DNA of 64,000 nt from the NCBI GenBank assembly GCA_965153455.1, contig OZ234496.1:4659207-4723206 (forward strand). The letters are read 5' to 3'. Below the pieces are notes generated by a model. That model did no database searches, was not told the DNA's origin, and saw only the letters and a list, made by a program, of their open reading frames with translations. Source of the stretch: Sphagnum compactum (Eukaryota > Bryophyta > Sphagnopsida > Sphagnales). Position 1 is the stretch's first letter, and the number at the start of each line of letters is the position of its first letter. Positions 1 through 13,009 of the stretch are shown here, piece by piece. Made by a program: the position numbers and the translations under genes.

Positions 1-330
1 TTCATGAACTTATGATTTGGTTGTGTTTTGGGGATGTCCAGTTCTTAGAGCTTCTCTGGAATGTCATCATGGGGGTTAGCATATTGTGGGGTCATACCCA
101 TATGGCCTTGATGTGATTGGTTTGCTGATGATGATATATGCAGTTCATGAACATACAATTTGGTTGTGTTTTTGGGGGATGTCCAGTTCTTAGAGCTTCT
201 CTGGAATGTCATCATGGGGGTTAGCATATTGTGGGGTCATACCCATATGGCCTTGATGTGATTGGTTTGCTGATGATGATATATGCAGTTCATGAACGTA
301 CAATTTGGTTGTGTTTTTGGGGGATGTCCA
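1..330 (+). repeat. Tandem ~145-bp repeat in the UBP-A intron upstream of the MYND exon
   Basis: A unit of about 145 bp is repeated head to tail. The motif gatgtccagttcttagagc recurs near 31 and 176, and the last unit (near 321) continues into the real exon as gatgtccagttgtacag. Each unit carries a pyrimidine-poor tract ending in an AG, so the earlier units look like decoy copies of the exon acceptor. The same arrangement lies before the MYND exons of UBP-B and UBP-C. The left edge is cut by the window. Confidence 0.75.
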
Positions 331-339
331 GTTGTACAG

Positions 340-1943
340 AATGTCAAATGGAGCATTGGGTTGCTGTCCACAAGTTTGAATGCCAAGGTCCCGAAACAGG
401 TAGCCCTGGGAGCCTGGATACTGATAGTGGGACATTCTCTGAGGTGCATAGCTCTGGAATCTCAAGGAGTGAGAATCATAAGGTCTTCGTTGACTTCACA
501 GACACCAGCAATGTGAATGAAGTAGGACCACCAGCACAGGTGTTGTTGAATCCCGAAGGACCAACTCGGATGCAACAAAAGCTGCCATCTTGGACTGTGA
601 CCTCTAATGGGCAACAACGTGCAAAGGCAAAGAAGGTTTGTTGGGAGAAACTAACCTGGAAGCTCCTTTCCACTTTTGGTTTTGCCCTTTCCAACCCACA
701 GACAGTATTGGGGTAGCCTCTATGGTTCTTAAGAAGAGAGTGTGGAGTGCAGTTGAGGTGGGCGAATTAAGCAGAGGGAAAAGCCTCCCAGAAGCATGTT
801 AAATGCTCTGGATCATTATGTGGACCCTGTGGAATAAGGTAAAGAGGAGTTCCATACTAGTTGTGACAGTCCTCCCCTTTTGCTGGATCCTTTGTTTTAT
901 TGGTGGTTGGTGTTGGTGTGGTATTGGTGGCATTCCTCAGCATTTCTTTGACACATGCATCTCCTTCTGCTGGAAGAACATATTGGTACTCTCAGATAGA
1001 TGTACTTCTGTCCTGCAAATGCGAAGGTTAGGTGAGGTTGTTTCCAATATCGATCTGCTAATTTACTGCTCTTCAATCCCATCTGAGCAGACGATAGTAG
1101 GGAATCTGCCACCTCACGGACCCTAGGTTATGCCAAGAAGGATGATACATTTAATTAGCTTCCTTGCAAAGTTTTGGTTGGCATTGAATGTTGTAAATGG
1201 GCCTGAGGTCTATTGTCTTCCAGTCACTTCCGACTGAACAATCTGGTCCAGTAGGTCAATTCACATGAGAAAGAGGGTTTTCTTCAAGAAACAGAAAGGG
1301 CCAGTTGTGGGAGTATCTATTGTCTAGGATTTCTAGAGTTTTTAAATGTCTAACCTGAGAGCTGGAAAGATGAGATGTGCTGAGCACATATGAATTGTAT
1401 GTGTGATTTCAGGTTTTCTATTGACTTGATGCAAATGATTTGCATGGAGAAGGTTGTCCTGGAAAAGTCTCTTGATGATTCCATTCAAGAGACGACACTT
1501 ATTCACCACTATTTTGGTGGGTGTCTGCAGTCACAGGTATTATTAGTCTCAGGACTAGAGTGAAGATATCTTTCCAATGCAGAAACTGCTGTACTCTGGT
1601 TGACCTACGCACTACATACATATGTCCATCTGGTGTGTCATGGATTTCTTTAGTCCGGATCTGCTTGGTCTTGCTGTTTGATCAGACATTCGTACTGCTC
1701 TAGAACTAGTTAATCCTATTTAAACCTTGGAGATGTAGGGGGGGAAGAGGGCTAATGTGGGTGCTATTCTGATGTTCTGCTGTCAGGTGAAGTGTATACA
1801 GTGCCTGCATGAGTCTAATCCATATGAACCCATGATGGATCTTCATGTGGATATCCAAGGCAATGTTAAGTCCGTGGAGGATGCTCTTGCTCAATTCACA
1901 GATACTGAACTGTCGGATGGTGCCACAAGTACAAGTGTGACCA
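340..1943 (+). pseudogene. UBP-A: MYND/USP ubiquitin C-terminal hydrolase (UBP15-19-like), partial and broken
   Basis: Three exons can be supported. 340-635 encodes the second half of a MYND zinc finger (CQMEHWVAVHKFEC) and a Ser/Pro-rich linker; using the AG at 338-339 as acceptor gives the expected MYND spacing. 1413-1536 encodes a USP-domain segment (IDLMQ, QETTLIHHYFGG). 1787-1943 encodes the USP zinc-binding CxxC segment and the region ending ...ALAQFTDTEL. All use GT-AG sites. In plants this family removes ubiquitin from proteins and usually has an N-terminal membrane anchor, a MYND finger and a USP domain. Here the third exon has lost one A (copies B and C read gccaacaagt, this copy gccacaagt), shifting the frame. 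Neither a convincing catalytic Cys box nor a His box is visible. I call it a pseudogene remnant; family assignment rests on remembered motifs, not a search. Confidence 0.72.
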
Positions 1944-2230
1944 GTATGTGCTGCTCATGTGCTCTGCAAATATTGGTGGTTGCTTTCATGTCCATCTCCA
2001 AGCCAGGAAATTGAATAGTTTTATGCTCCTGGAGACAAGTTGTTGAACGAAGTTTATTTTTTTCCTTAGTTGTCTAATTCTTGTGTGCAATGTGGGGAAG
2101 TACACTTGGATCCAGGATTGTACAAAGTTGGTAAAGGTGGATTGCAAATGGCTTGTCCAGATGGTGTAATATGTAGTTCTTTGTGAACCGTTTGCTGAAA
2201 GAGATGGAGACCATGCTCCCTCACCTGTTC
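1944..2230 (+). other. UBP-A downstream homologous block
   Basis: This stretch matches 52494-52790 and 63025-63262, so it belongs to the duplicated UBP unit. One frame around 2165-2245 reads EPFAERDGDHAPSPVQRIVIK before a GT and could be a further exon. I do not recognise the peptide as part of the USP fold. Confidence 0.5.
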
Positions 2231-3055
2231 AAAGGATTGTGATTAAGGTTTATTATTATTTTTCCTTTTATGGGGTGTGAGAAAAGTTAAAATCTTCTCA
2301 ACGCAATGATAAATACTTTTAACTAAAAGGTTTTTTCCTTCACACCAAAAGGCCCCCAAAACAAAAAATTGTCACAAAACAGTGCGGTAGAACATGTGAC
2401 GAGGACAACCTCAGAAAAGCTTTATAGTGTATTTGAAGGGTGGATTACTTTACATAATAGGACTTACAGGGAGGAGTTTGTGAAAAGCCTTGGATGGAAA
2501 GTTGTTTCATGCGATGAAAGATCCCTAGTTGCAGGCATTTTTATGGGGTTATTAACTCTGTTTCAAACACACTTTCCTTAGTTGTTACCCTGGTGAAGAT
2601 GCCTTTGTCAGGGCTTCCTGTTGTGAACCTTGAGCTCCACCCTTGGGTGCCACAACAGGAACCCCTGACCAGGGTGCTTTGTGCCTTTCCCTATACATAA
2701 TATACAATTAGTGTTCTTTTTATTGGCAGATTGTTACCAGATAAGCGCAATGGTCTACCCCATATTCTACCACAATATGGGGGTGTTTTTGAAGTGAAAG
2801 CACCATATGGGTAGAGGTCTGGGCCTTTTCATTAGCCAAACTCACTAAAATTCCATACTTAGTATGATGTTTATTAATTTGTTGGTGCTGCATTTCACGT
2901 TCAAAATTTAATTTTGCATGAGTCTCTTTGATTTGCCCATCCTGGACAATTGACCAAACTTTGGATCCTCCCCAGAATCAGAAGTATGCACCTCAAACAT
3001 ATAAGTCCAATGTTTTGCCGCCAATTCCAAGGGGATGAAGTTGGGCAAAGCATAT
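2231..3055. other. Non-coding stretch with a strong hairpin
   Basis: No gene is recognised. A 70-codon open frame at 2369-2581 has no recognisable motif. The one clear structure is a foldback: 2608-2625 pairs with 2651-2668 (17 of 18 bases) around a 25-nt loop, with outer pairing of 2587-2593 to 2669-2675. Confidence 0.4.
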
Positions 3056-3059
3056 GGGA

Positions 3060-6000
3060 CAAAGTGAGGTCCTACTTGAAACACGTTGGGGAACCCATTG
3101 TGAACTTGATGAGAACAAAGTGAAAACTTGATGGGAACAACAAACATCCACAATACCCTATTACCCCGACATAGCCTATCCACCAGCCCCCAGTTGGAAA
3201 AAAACTAGGTCTAAGCCTAGGGGTGCCCTGGAGAAAATGGGTGAAGTACCAGGGCCCAGGGCTGAAGGATGTGCAAGGCAAGCTGCTTGGCCTTTGAAAC
3301 TGACCTCCTTCCTCTGACAGATTCTATATTAGTTCCTGACAATCATTCATTCACACACACTAGTACATTGCAACACTTGAGGTGCTGTATTGTAGTAGAG
3401 GGTGACAGTTCACAATCATGCACATTAACGAAGTTGGTGAAGTGGGAGGGAAATACATGTACTTTACTAGTACTTGGAAATGAGTCAATTTGGAGTTTGG
3501 GTGAAGGGACAAAAAAAAACCCAGGTCGAGTGTTATAACATTCTGTTCCGGTACATGCGTGACAGTTTTGCCGAATACATAATTTTTAAAAAACAAATGA
3601 AAAAGTTGGAAAAACATGAGCCCATAAGGATATCCGTAAAGGCACCCTGTCTTCACCCTGTCTTTGGGACTCCTTTCACTCCCAAACCCCTCTTTCAACC
3701 TCAAATCAGTGGTATTAAGTTTAAATGATATGCATGGGTCGATTACAAATTTTCTGAGTTCAGTTACCATTGTACTTAAATTTTAGGCAGATGGATAGAG
3801 AGCTGGCCCTCCTCCTTTGCTGAACTCATTTTATAAATTGTTGTTTCATGTTGACAGGACCTTTTTAAAAATGTGTTGGTGTGTGTTTTAAGGGTACTTG
3901 TCAGAATCCCTCAAGTAACCATTGAACATCACTACCTGTGTAGCAGCCAGGATGTGGCCCCTGTTGTGTACCGTGGATTTTAATGAAAATTTGTGGTAAA
4001 CTGAAAGCCCCAGGGATGGGCAATGCTTGCTCTGTAGCCTTTTGCAATTCACCTCCTTTCTGTGACAAAAGTTAACAAATATTTCAGTTCCAGACAATCA
4101 TTCACTGGAAAACATGAGTGTATTACATCAATCCATCTGATCTGATGAATTGTATCAGAAACAATGTAGCTTGGAGTTATGTGTGGTGCACATTGAAGAA
4201 GTCGGTGAAGTATGAGAGGCCACTAGAAGTGCTTTATCAGCACTTGGAAAGGAGGCAGTTTGGAGTCCTGTATGAAAACCCACATGCTTGTCGGTGTCCA
4301 GGTGTTCCAAGTTCTGGGCCAATTAATGTTCAAATTTCTCAGAATCCATGATTGGTAGGATCTTCACCAGCCTTTTTTTCCCCCCTTTTGGTGATGGAGC
4401 ATCTTGCATCCATCATCCCAAAAAGCATCTTGCATCCGTGGAAACAATAGAAAATCCTGCAAAAAAACCTGAATTAAAACTAGGAACCTGTTTACATGTG
4501 GTGAACTCTTTTTGGAGGTGTAATCAAATTTGGTGAAAATTTTCAGAATCTTCAAAAGAATAGTCTTCTTTTAACTTGTTTGAGTGCAATTTTGCACCAC
4601 TTTATTAAAATAAAAGAGTTGATATGTCGTATGCTCTTATGTCAATGCTTACAATGGTTCATTGTTGTCAACACACATACAACATAACATAAAAATATTT
4701 TGAATGGTACATGACACATCCAAATCAAAATATGACTCACATGTAACAATACAAGAATCTATGCCCAAAAAGCACAATGCAAATCACACAAATTCGATGC
4801 AATTTTTTTTTGCACAAACATCAAAAACAAGTAACAACTAAACATCAGTGTTTTGATATCTAAAAACATCAAAAATGATTTGAAATCACACAAGTTGAAA
4901 TGACATACCACACACAAAACATTTAAAGTTGTGTTCACAATAAAACAAGTTTCAAGCTTACTTACCTCAATTTATTTATAATAATTATGATGTAAACATG
5001 TAATCAATATAAAACTCCTAACAATAGTCATGCATTCCTATGTTGCCACATACAACCATAATTGTCAACATACATATAACACTTAATACAAAAATAGCTT
5101 GAATAATACAACACATCCAAACCATCCCTCTATTTTGGTCAAATCCTAAACCTTATAGCAATGCAGTAAATACCATATCGAAATCCACCATGAATTATGG
5201 TTCTAAAATGAAAGGACCAATAGGCCCGATGCAAAATATGAGCCTCATTGTTAATTGCCTAGTTGCATTCCAATGTTGGGCGGTTTGTAGGAATTGGGTG
5301 AAAATCACCTTGGTTTTCAAGCTAATTCTCACCTTAAATCTCACTAATTATCATTTTTTTCTCGCATAGGCGCTGAAAACCAAGTTTTTCAAGTTTCACT
5401 AAGCTGAGAATTAAATATCATGAGAACCAATCATGTTCTCTTTGTTAAAAAAAACTTGATACTTGGGGGAAAGGTATTGGGTTTAAAATACCAATTGTGA
5501 TTCTCACCCTTGTATATAATAAAAATAAATTTTAAAAATGTCAAGTGTCAAGTGATTATTTTAGAAAAAACTAGTCTAAATGATTTTAAAAAAAGAATTG
5601 AGACTCAAGTTCCCATATGGGCTAAACCTAGGTCCAGTTCTGAGCCTAATAGGTAGTAGAGTTTTTCATAACATTAAAAAAAAAAATCATAAAATCATAA
5701 AGAGAATGAGATTTTAAAAACCCAATGAAAAAATACAATGGATTTAAATGCAACTCAATGAGAACCCAAACTCTAAATTTTATCCTATTTGTCTTTTCTT
5801 AATTGCTTTCAACTAATCAATACCATTCACTGGCGATGGTGGTTGCAGTGCAACTATACATGTTTTTGAACCACGTACATTAAATCCTAAGTTCCAACAT
5901 TTTGTTCTCATTTTTTTTTTTAATTCATTATTTTACAACAGTGAACTTAGAGCTATTAGGGGATGAAAGAAGGCCCCAAGTAGGGTCAAAGCAAGGCCAC

Positions 6001-6130
6001 TTTACAAAAGACACCAATAGGTAGGAAGTTTTTTAATTCCTTATTTATTATGATTTCTTTTTTTAAACTGAAAATCAAGATTTGTGAAAATTGGTTTTGG
6101 AAACCAACTATTCTCGAATGAGTCAAAATC
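3060..6130 (+). repeat. Dispersed repeat family, copy A (internally deleted)
   Basis: This copy is collinear with copy C (35840-40380, same strand) and, reverse-complemented, with copy B (13010-17030). It carries the landmark gaagttggtgaagtgggagg near 3431 and a diverged second version near 4196. Relative to B and C the middle (matching C 36430-38030) is missing, with the join near 3720-3780. Open frames in it are short and differ between copies, and no transposase, reverse transcriptase or integrase motif is seen. Unclassified repeat. Confidence 0.75.
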
Positions 6131-9100
6131 ACATGAAGGGGTTGAGTAATGTCTTGTAAGTCTTTGAGGTTTAGGTGGACCAATGAACAAGACCTATAAT
6201 CAATACATTGTACATAATAGCGATGCAAAGTCATTTTACTTTAACTAAAGTTATTAATATTCAGGGGATTATATTACAGTATTTATGAATGTATTTACAT
6301 ATATATGAAAATAATTGTTACTACATCATAATTTGATTATAATAGAATCATTTGCTATAATTTCTTCATATATATATTTTTAATGAATATAATTAATTAA
6401 TTATAATAAATAATTATTTTTACAACTTAAATTGTCCAAATGCAGATTAAAACTAATGAAGAATAGTTATTATTATTAATTATTATTAAATCATTAATAT
6501 TAAAAATATATGAACATAGTTAAAGCCTAATTATAACTAGGGAACAATAATATGAATACTAATAAAATTGTTAGTCTTACGTATGTATTGTATACATTAA
6601 TAGATTATTATTCTATAAAATTAATCAACATTCAATCTTTATAATAATCAATTTAATGTGTAGCACCTAAGAAATTATTTTTCATGTTTATGATTAATAT
6701 TTATTATTTGTAAATTTGATGATAAATCGTTATGACTTATATTTTTTATAAAATTGAATAGCTATTTTTATTTATGTAATATTATTTCTTGAATTATTTT
6801 ATTATATAATTGTGTAAGTACAAAATACTTATGGTTTATTACTATATGTAATTAATTTATTAGGTTTTTGTTAATTGTATAATTAGGTAGTCTATTTGTA
6901 ATAATTAATGATAACCAACTTTTCATTAACTAATTAGTTAGTCACTGACCTATGTAATTATATTATTAAAAAAAAGATATAAAATATGGAATAAACCTTT
7001 TAGTCGAAAATGGCTTGCAACAAATTTTTAAAATTGTAACATGGTTTTTAATTAAATTCCAACTCTAAAACATTTCCTATAAGTTTTGTCTTTCATTCTT
7101 ATTTTGAAAAATATATAAAGTCTTTTATATTACATTATCATATTTGAAACTATGTGCCATTTGGAATGAGCCAATTTAAAAAAATTAACCCAAAATTTTA
7201 AAAAAACAATTATGTACCTATCCCTTAGCTGTCCTACCTCCTTAACCAACCTACCTATGTATTTATTTGCGTATCTACATACATGGTACATATATAGCCT
7301 AGGTAGGTAGGTGTATAGTCTAATTAAATAGGTAGGTAAATCCTTCATACCTATTTACTTTTGGTTGATTATAGTTATGTTGCAATAATAGTCTTCTATC
7401 CTATTCCTTCGAAACTCTATTATTTGTTATAGTGAATGTTGGTTATCTCGTTTTAATCTGATTGAAAGAGGTGATGATGGCACATGTAGGCCCAATTGGG
7501 GAGGTTCCTTGTATCAACCATGCACCACACTCTTTGTGCTATGTATTAGTTTGATATTTTACCCATGGAACAACCATGAAGGCTTGAAACTAGAAGTAGA
7601 AAAATTGACAAAAGAAAAAATTGATTGTGATTTGTAAATTATAGTTATAGGGAATGATGCAAATATGAGCCACATAGGATTTCAAATAAGGTCAGGTCAC
7701 TTGGAGGACAACTAGCTAAATGACACACTTTTCATTCTTTTCAAATGTATCGATGTTATCAAATGAAACCCCTCCTAGGAAACAAAAGAAAACAATTTCA
7801 ATTCCTCATATATGGTACCAAATCGAGCTAGATAAACTATAATAGATCCAGATCTTGTTAAGTAATGCAAAAGAAGGTTTCAAGGAATGCAAATACCACA
7901 AAACAAATCCAATTAATACCACCAACTCTAGAAGATCCTTGTTGTCTTTGCTTATAATCAACCAAACATGTACCTGAAATTTGCTTTGGTTGTTTAAGTT
8001 TTAACACCCTTACATGGTCAATCAACTACAAAATGGTCAATGTGTCAAAACATCAGATCTCTACAAATATCAAACTGCAAAAGCAACTATCTAATTATCT
8101 AAATGAAAATTTGTTAAAAATGGAGCTTTGCCCCCAATATTGTGACTGAATTAAAAATTTGATGATTTATCTTTATTTTTGGCCAGTGATTCATTGCTTC
8201 TTAGCAACGTCACATGAATTGTTGGCTTCAAAATAATGTATGAGGAATGGGTAAAATGTTTGAAACAAATTGTTTGACAAAGTCACATATTATAGCCCAT
8301 TCAATTTGGATTTGGCAACATTGAAACCAAAAAAGAAGTGGCATGAAGCTTTCAACAGTGAGGGTGAAAGCACGGTAGTGTACAACTAAAAGTAATTACC
8401 AATCTACTTGCTAAAAAAATAAAAAGTAGGACCAAAACCCATCACAAAATTATTATACATTCAATCTTTTTAGTTGAATGATAAATAACACGAAACTTCT
8501 TCATTATTATGCATTTATTTTTAAATTTTGCATTCTAAAAGTAGGTTTCAAATAGACGTTTCTAAATGCAAGTAGCCTTTAAAACCTACTTTCTGCAATG
8601 TAACATTTGATTCAAGTATGTTTCAAGTATATTCTACCAAAGAGAAAGTAAAAGGTAGTATTACCATAAATCTATCCTCTTTTTGAAATAGTAATTGATA
8701 TAGACCACAAAAAAATATTCCATGAACATAAGAATGATATGAAATAGGTCTAGTAATTCAATTATACATCAATGAAATGCACATGAAATATCACCTATAC
8801 CTTGAGGGTGTGTTTGCGTGCAAGGTTGTTAAACCCAAACCTTGTGGCATGCATTGATATGAGCAATTCACATACTGCTACACCACACTAAAACAACAAG
8901 CTAGTTATAGGCAAATACATTGTTCCCTCCCTATGCAAAATTTTATGCAACCTCCTTGTGTGAACTTTTGCATGAACTTTTGCATTATGTGAACTTTTGT
9001 GCAAGCTACAAGCTACAAATTATGACACAAGCAACATGGAATTCTTTTACTCAACCTCCCTAGACATTTTTTATCTTTATTTCACATCACCTCCTTAAAG

Positions 9101-12100
9101 TTGTGCAAGTTGCACACTTGTTGCCTTCTTTCTTCGCTATCTCCCTTGTGTTAGATAAGTTGTGGACACACCTTTTTTTTTTGTTGAGAATTCAAAGGAA
9201 ACTCCCTAAATCAGTCTTCTAATTCAAGTTGTGATAATGCAAATTGAATAGGAGATGTTTTGAATTTTATTCAAGCTACTAGTGTTGGCATGTTCTTGGA
9301 TTTTGTAAGTTCAAGTCTAGGTTTTGGGCTAGTTTTTAGGGTCTTTAGACCTTGGAACCTCCATTGGAACCTAATTGGGTAATTGGCTTAAATTTTTTTT
9401 GAATGAAACTTGAATTAAAGGTGTTGCCCCACTTTACCAAGGTTCAATTCTTTTATATACGAGTATTCATTGGTACTTGGTATGTACTTTGACTGTTTTC
9501 AAATTGTTTTTTTCTTTTTGATGGTTCAAATTTTGGTCTAAGCTTGTAAACTACTACAACTATATCTGGCATCATAGATCTAATATGTTGTTCTTGTGAA
9601 AGAATAATTGGTATTTAAGGTATCCCACTCATCATTCTAGGCATTCTTCACAATGGTGTTAACTGTCTAGATGACTTAACCTTCAATTGTACAACAATCG
9701 TATGTATTATCTATTGTCTATATTATAGTCTTACAAAAAATGGTTTTTACTCACAGTAGGAAAATTACAGATCCTTTGTTTCTTTGTACAAATTGTCCTT
9801 CACCCAAAACAATTTCATGCGTATTTTTTTCTAAATTGTTTTGAACATGTTCTCTTAATTTTGGTTGTTTTACAAAGTCTTTGTCCAAGATCTATTGTCC
9901 CACATCATCACAAATTTAGCATGCCACGAATTAATAGTGAAAATCGTGCGAAGTTTGTTCATTCATAGGTTTATACACTTTACACATGAACAATTTCATA
10001 TCTTCCAATAAATGTGTGTCAATTGTGTTTTCAATGCACAATATTAATGCATGAAATTAATTATGAATGAACTAATGTTACACAATTTCCATTTCTAAAT
10101 CGTGAGATGTGAAGTTTGTGATAATGTCTAACAAATCCATCCTTCACTTCATTATCAATATGTGGACATTATGTGAATCACATGTCCTTTAAATCTATAA
10201 AAAACAATTCTAAAAAGAGTTTGAGCCAACCTGGCTAAATCCATTGAATTGCAACTTCTACATTCAAAAATTCCATTTTTTTCTTTTAGTTCCTTTGTTT
10301 ATGTGGTCCATTTGAAATGGTAATGCCTCTTCGAAAACATTCACTTATGCATCATCATACCTAAGCATTTTTAGGCGATTCGCATCTATCCACTTTGGAA
10401 TGTTAGGATCAACTACCATTTTATTAAATATATATGAACTTGGCTTTATATTTTAAAATTATTAAATTGCATTTGATTGGTTATACATAATTAATATTAC
10501 ATAATCTTTATCTTGAATTGTGTGCATTAGATGAACAAACTAGTATTACACAAAAGAAAATTGGTTTAATTATGTGCAACGAATATGGAATCAAACCTTG
10601 TTTTTAACCAAAGTAAATTTTTTTTTGGGTGAAAATGACAAGAACCAAAGGTTTTGGAAATCCAACGAATTAGTCCCAAGTTTGGAGCAAATGTTCCATT
10701 TGGAATCAAAAAATTGTACAAGACTAAAACCTATCTCATTGAATGTATTAGACTATTTGATAAGTTGTATTGCATTCTTGTGATGAGACAATGCATAGTT
10801 ACACTATCACTTTAATGAATAAACCTCCAAATTCACCAATGTTGATTTTGCAAAGGGAGTGTGACAGTTGTCTTATATATACTCTCATATTACTTTTTTT
10901 CAAATGTTTTTTATATGCAACTTGTAAAAAAGTTGACCCTATCAACTTTGATGGGACCACACAACTTCTAGACCTTCTTCATTTTCTCCATGCTCACATT
11001 TGACTATATAACAAGGTTTTTTTATTTGATCATATCCTAACACTTGTGTATAGCTAAGTCCTTTATGTGATCCACACATCAGCTATAACCTATCACACAC
11101 ATCACATGGGCCATACATGGCAAAGCATTTTGTACGTTGTCATATGTTGATCCTTATGTCATAATAACTTTAAGGTGTTGTTTTCGTATGACAAAAATAT
11201 TACAAAAAAAAATGTTCATTGTTGCTTGTTAATGGATATATTTGTTAATGTTGAATAATGCAAGAGGATGGAAGGTTGTGATATTAGTGTTTTTTTTCAA
11301 TTTTTTGATGTTCCACCAAAAGTGGTGATGAAACAAAAAAAAGTTTGACCAAAATTTGTCTAAAAGACAAATAGAGAAGGAAAAAATCTAGGGATCCTAT
11401 TACATGCTGGTGAACCATTAGGACCTATTAGTCAAATATAAATTTCAAAAGAAGGAAGTTGGAAATCTCCCAAAATCCTCCAAAAATCTTAGCAATTTTT
11501 ATAATTTTTTTCTTTGAAATTTGGTTATTTTTCTAGAAATTTTCCAAAAGGTTCCTTTGACCATGTTGCTTGGGATGTTTTTAAAAAAAATGGTGATTCT
11601 TGTGCATTGACTACCATTTTATTTTATTTTGGTGATTGTTTTTCATTTTAAACCAAAAAAACATCATTTTGACCCAAATTTCTGAAAAATTTGGCCCTAA
11701 TAATTCCCTTGAATTAGAAGCATATAAATAATCACCAATTTTTTACAAAAGGTTCTAGCAAGTTGCCAAAATATATAAATATTTTGTAAACTTTCATATC
11801 TAATCTATAGCCAAACTTGGTTAAGTCATCTTTTACATGATCACCAATTTGGTTATAACACAATATTGAAAGAAAAAAAACATTGCTACCTACATCAATG
11901 ACATTATGTGAAATAATAAGAGGGTTCAAAATCCCAAAACGAATGGATATGGAAGATAGGGGAATTTTCAATTTGCATGTTAATTTGGTTACTTTCATTT
12001 TCCACATCAAAGTAAATTGTTGGCATCCTTGCATGGATTATTTAACATACATATTTGAATTGATTTAGATATTCAAGTTTAAAGCCCTTGCCGGTAATTT

Positions 12101-13009
12101 AGTTAACCCAAATAGGTTTGTTTTCTTGTTGCCTATAAAGTAGTCATAAAATAAAATAATGTAAAGAAGGGGATGACAAATCCTTGTGTTGTGGGATATC
12201 TCATTTTAGCCATGTGTAAATTTCAACATGAATGAGTAGGAGACCATTTCAACATGTTGGGACCATTGTGCCAAGTAGAAATCAAAGTGGCCCCTTGCAT
12301 GAAGTTCACCTTAAACTTGGTGCATGAATAACCAAAGAATTCAAAATGAAACAACTACCTAATTACATGACCATTGAGAGCTACCTAGCCAATCAAGACC
12401 TTATACGGATCATGTTGTTTTTATGTCACATGATTTCCTTCCTGACAAGGCTGTAGATTACTGGGTTTTCCCTCTTTACCAATAGCATAATAAAAAACTT
12501 CTACAACTTTTTACAACCATGACAATAATGGTTCCCAATATTTGATCTTCTTATGCTAAAAAAATGCACTGGAAAATGAAATTTGTGCAAGGAACAATAA
12601 TTCTAGTTAAATAAGATACAAAATAGATGTCACAAATATTTCGAAAATCATTGATTTACATTATTAATGTAATGTTTTATGTGATTGTTACTCAAATTAC
12701 AAAAAAACATTTCGGCAAATTCGACAGCAGTAAAATGCATAGTTAATCTTTCATTCCAAGCATGGTTGAATTTCTTGAATGCTTCCTTTTAATGCTAACC
12801 ATTTTTTAGTGTTGTTGAGCCATGTCCTTTAAACAAAGCTACATATTCACTTGTGTATACAACACGTTACCACTAGAGATAGATTGAAGGTAACATACAA
12901 AGATTAATGACCCAATTCCTTAAACTCAACTAACCCTATTAGTATAGTTCATGTTTAGGACCTTATTAGTTGTGTTTTTCTTTTTTTAGCTTGTTGTTGG
13001 TTGCTGGAA
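6131..13009. other. AT-rich non-coding spacer between inverted repeat copies A and B
   Basis: Very AT-rich, with only short chance open frames. Parts are repeated elsewhere: about 8690-9450 and 10400-10690 recur inverted at 29790-30860, and about 10885-12115 recurs in direct orientation at 26181-27425. No gene, RNA gene or transposase is recognised. Confidence 0.6.

Noticed and set aside
1-330. Regular repeats considered as a CRISPR-like array
   Set aside because: Units are about 145 bp, lack unique spacers and lie in an intron of a plant-type gene.
1000-1060. Possible degenerate USP Cys box (tctgtcctgcaaatgc, resembling a VLQC segment) in UBP-A and at the matching sites in UBP-B and UBP-C
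   Set aside because: It needs an extra base removed and the surrounding residues do not match the GNSCYAN core, so I did not annotate an exon.
3360-3770. 136-codon minus-strand frame in repeat copy A, similar to frames in copies B and D
   Set aside because: Frame length and sequence are not kept among copies A, B, C and D, and no protein family is recognised.
6131-13009. AT-rich core considered as organelle DNA or a virus-like insertion
   Set aside because: No plastid, mitochondrial or viral gene could be read in any frame; only short chance frames occur.
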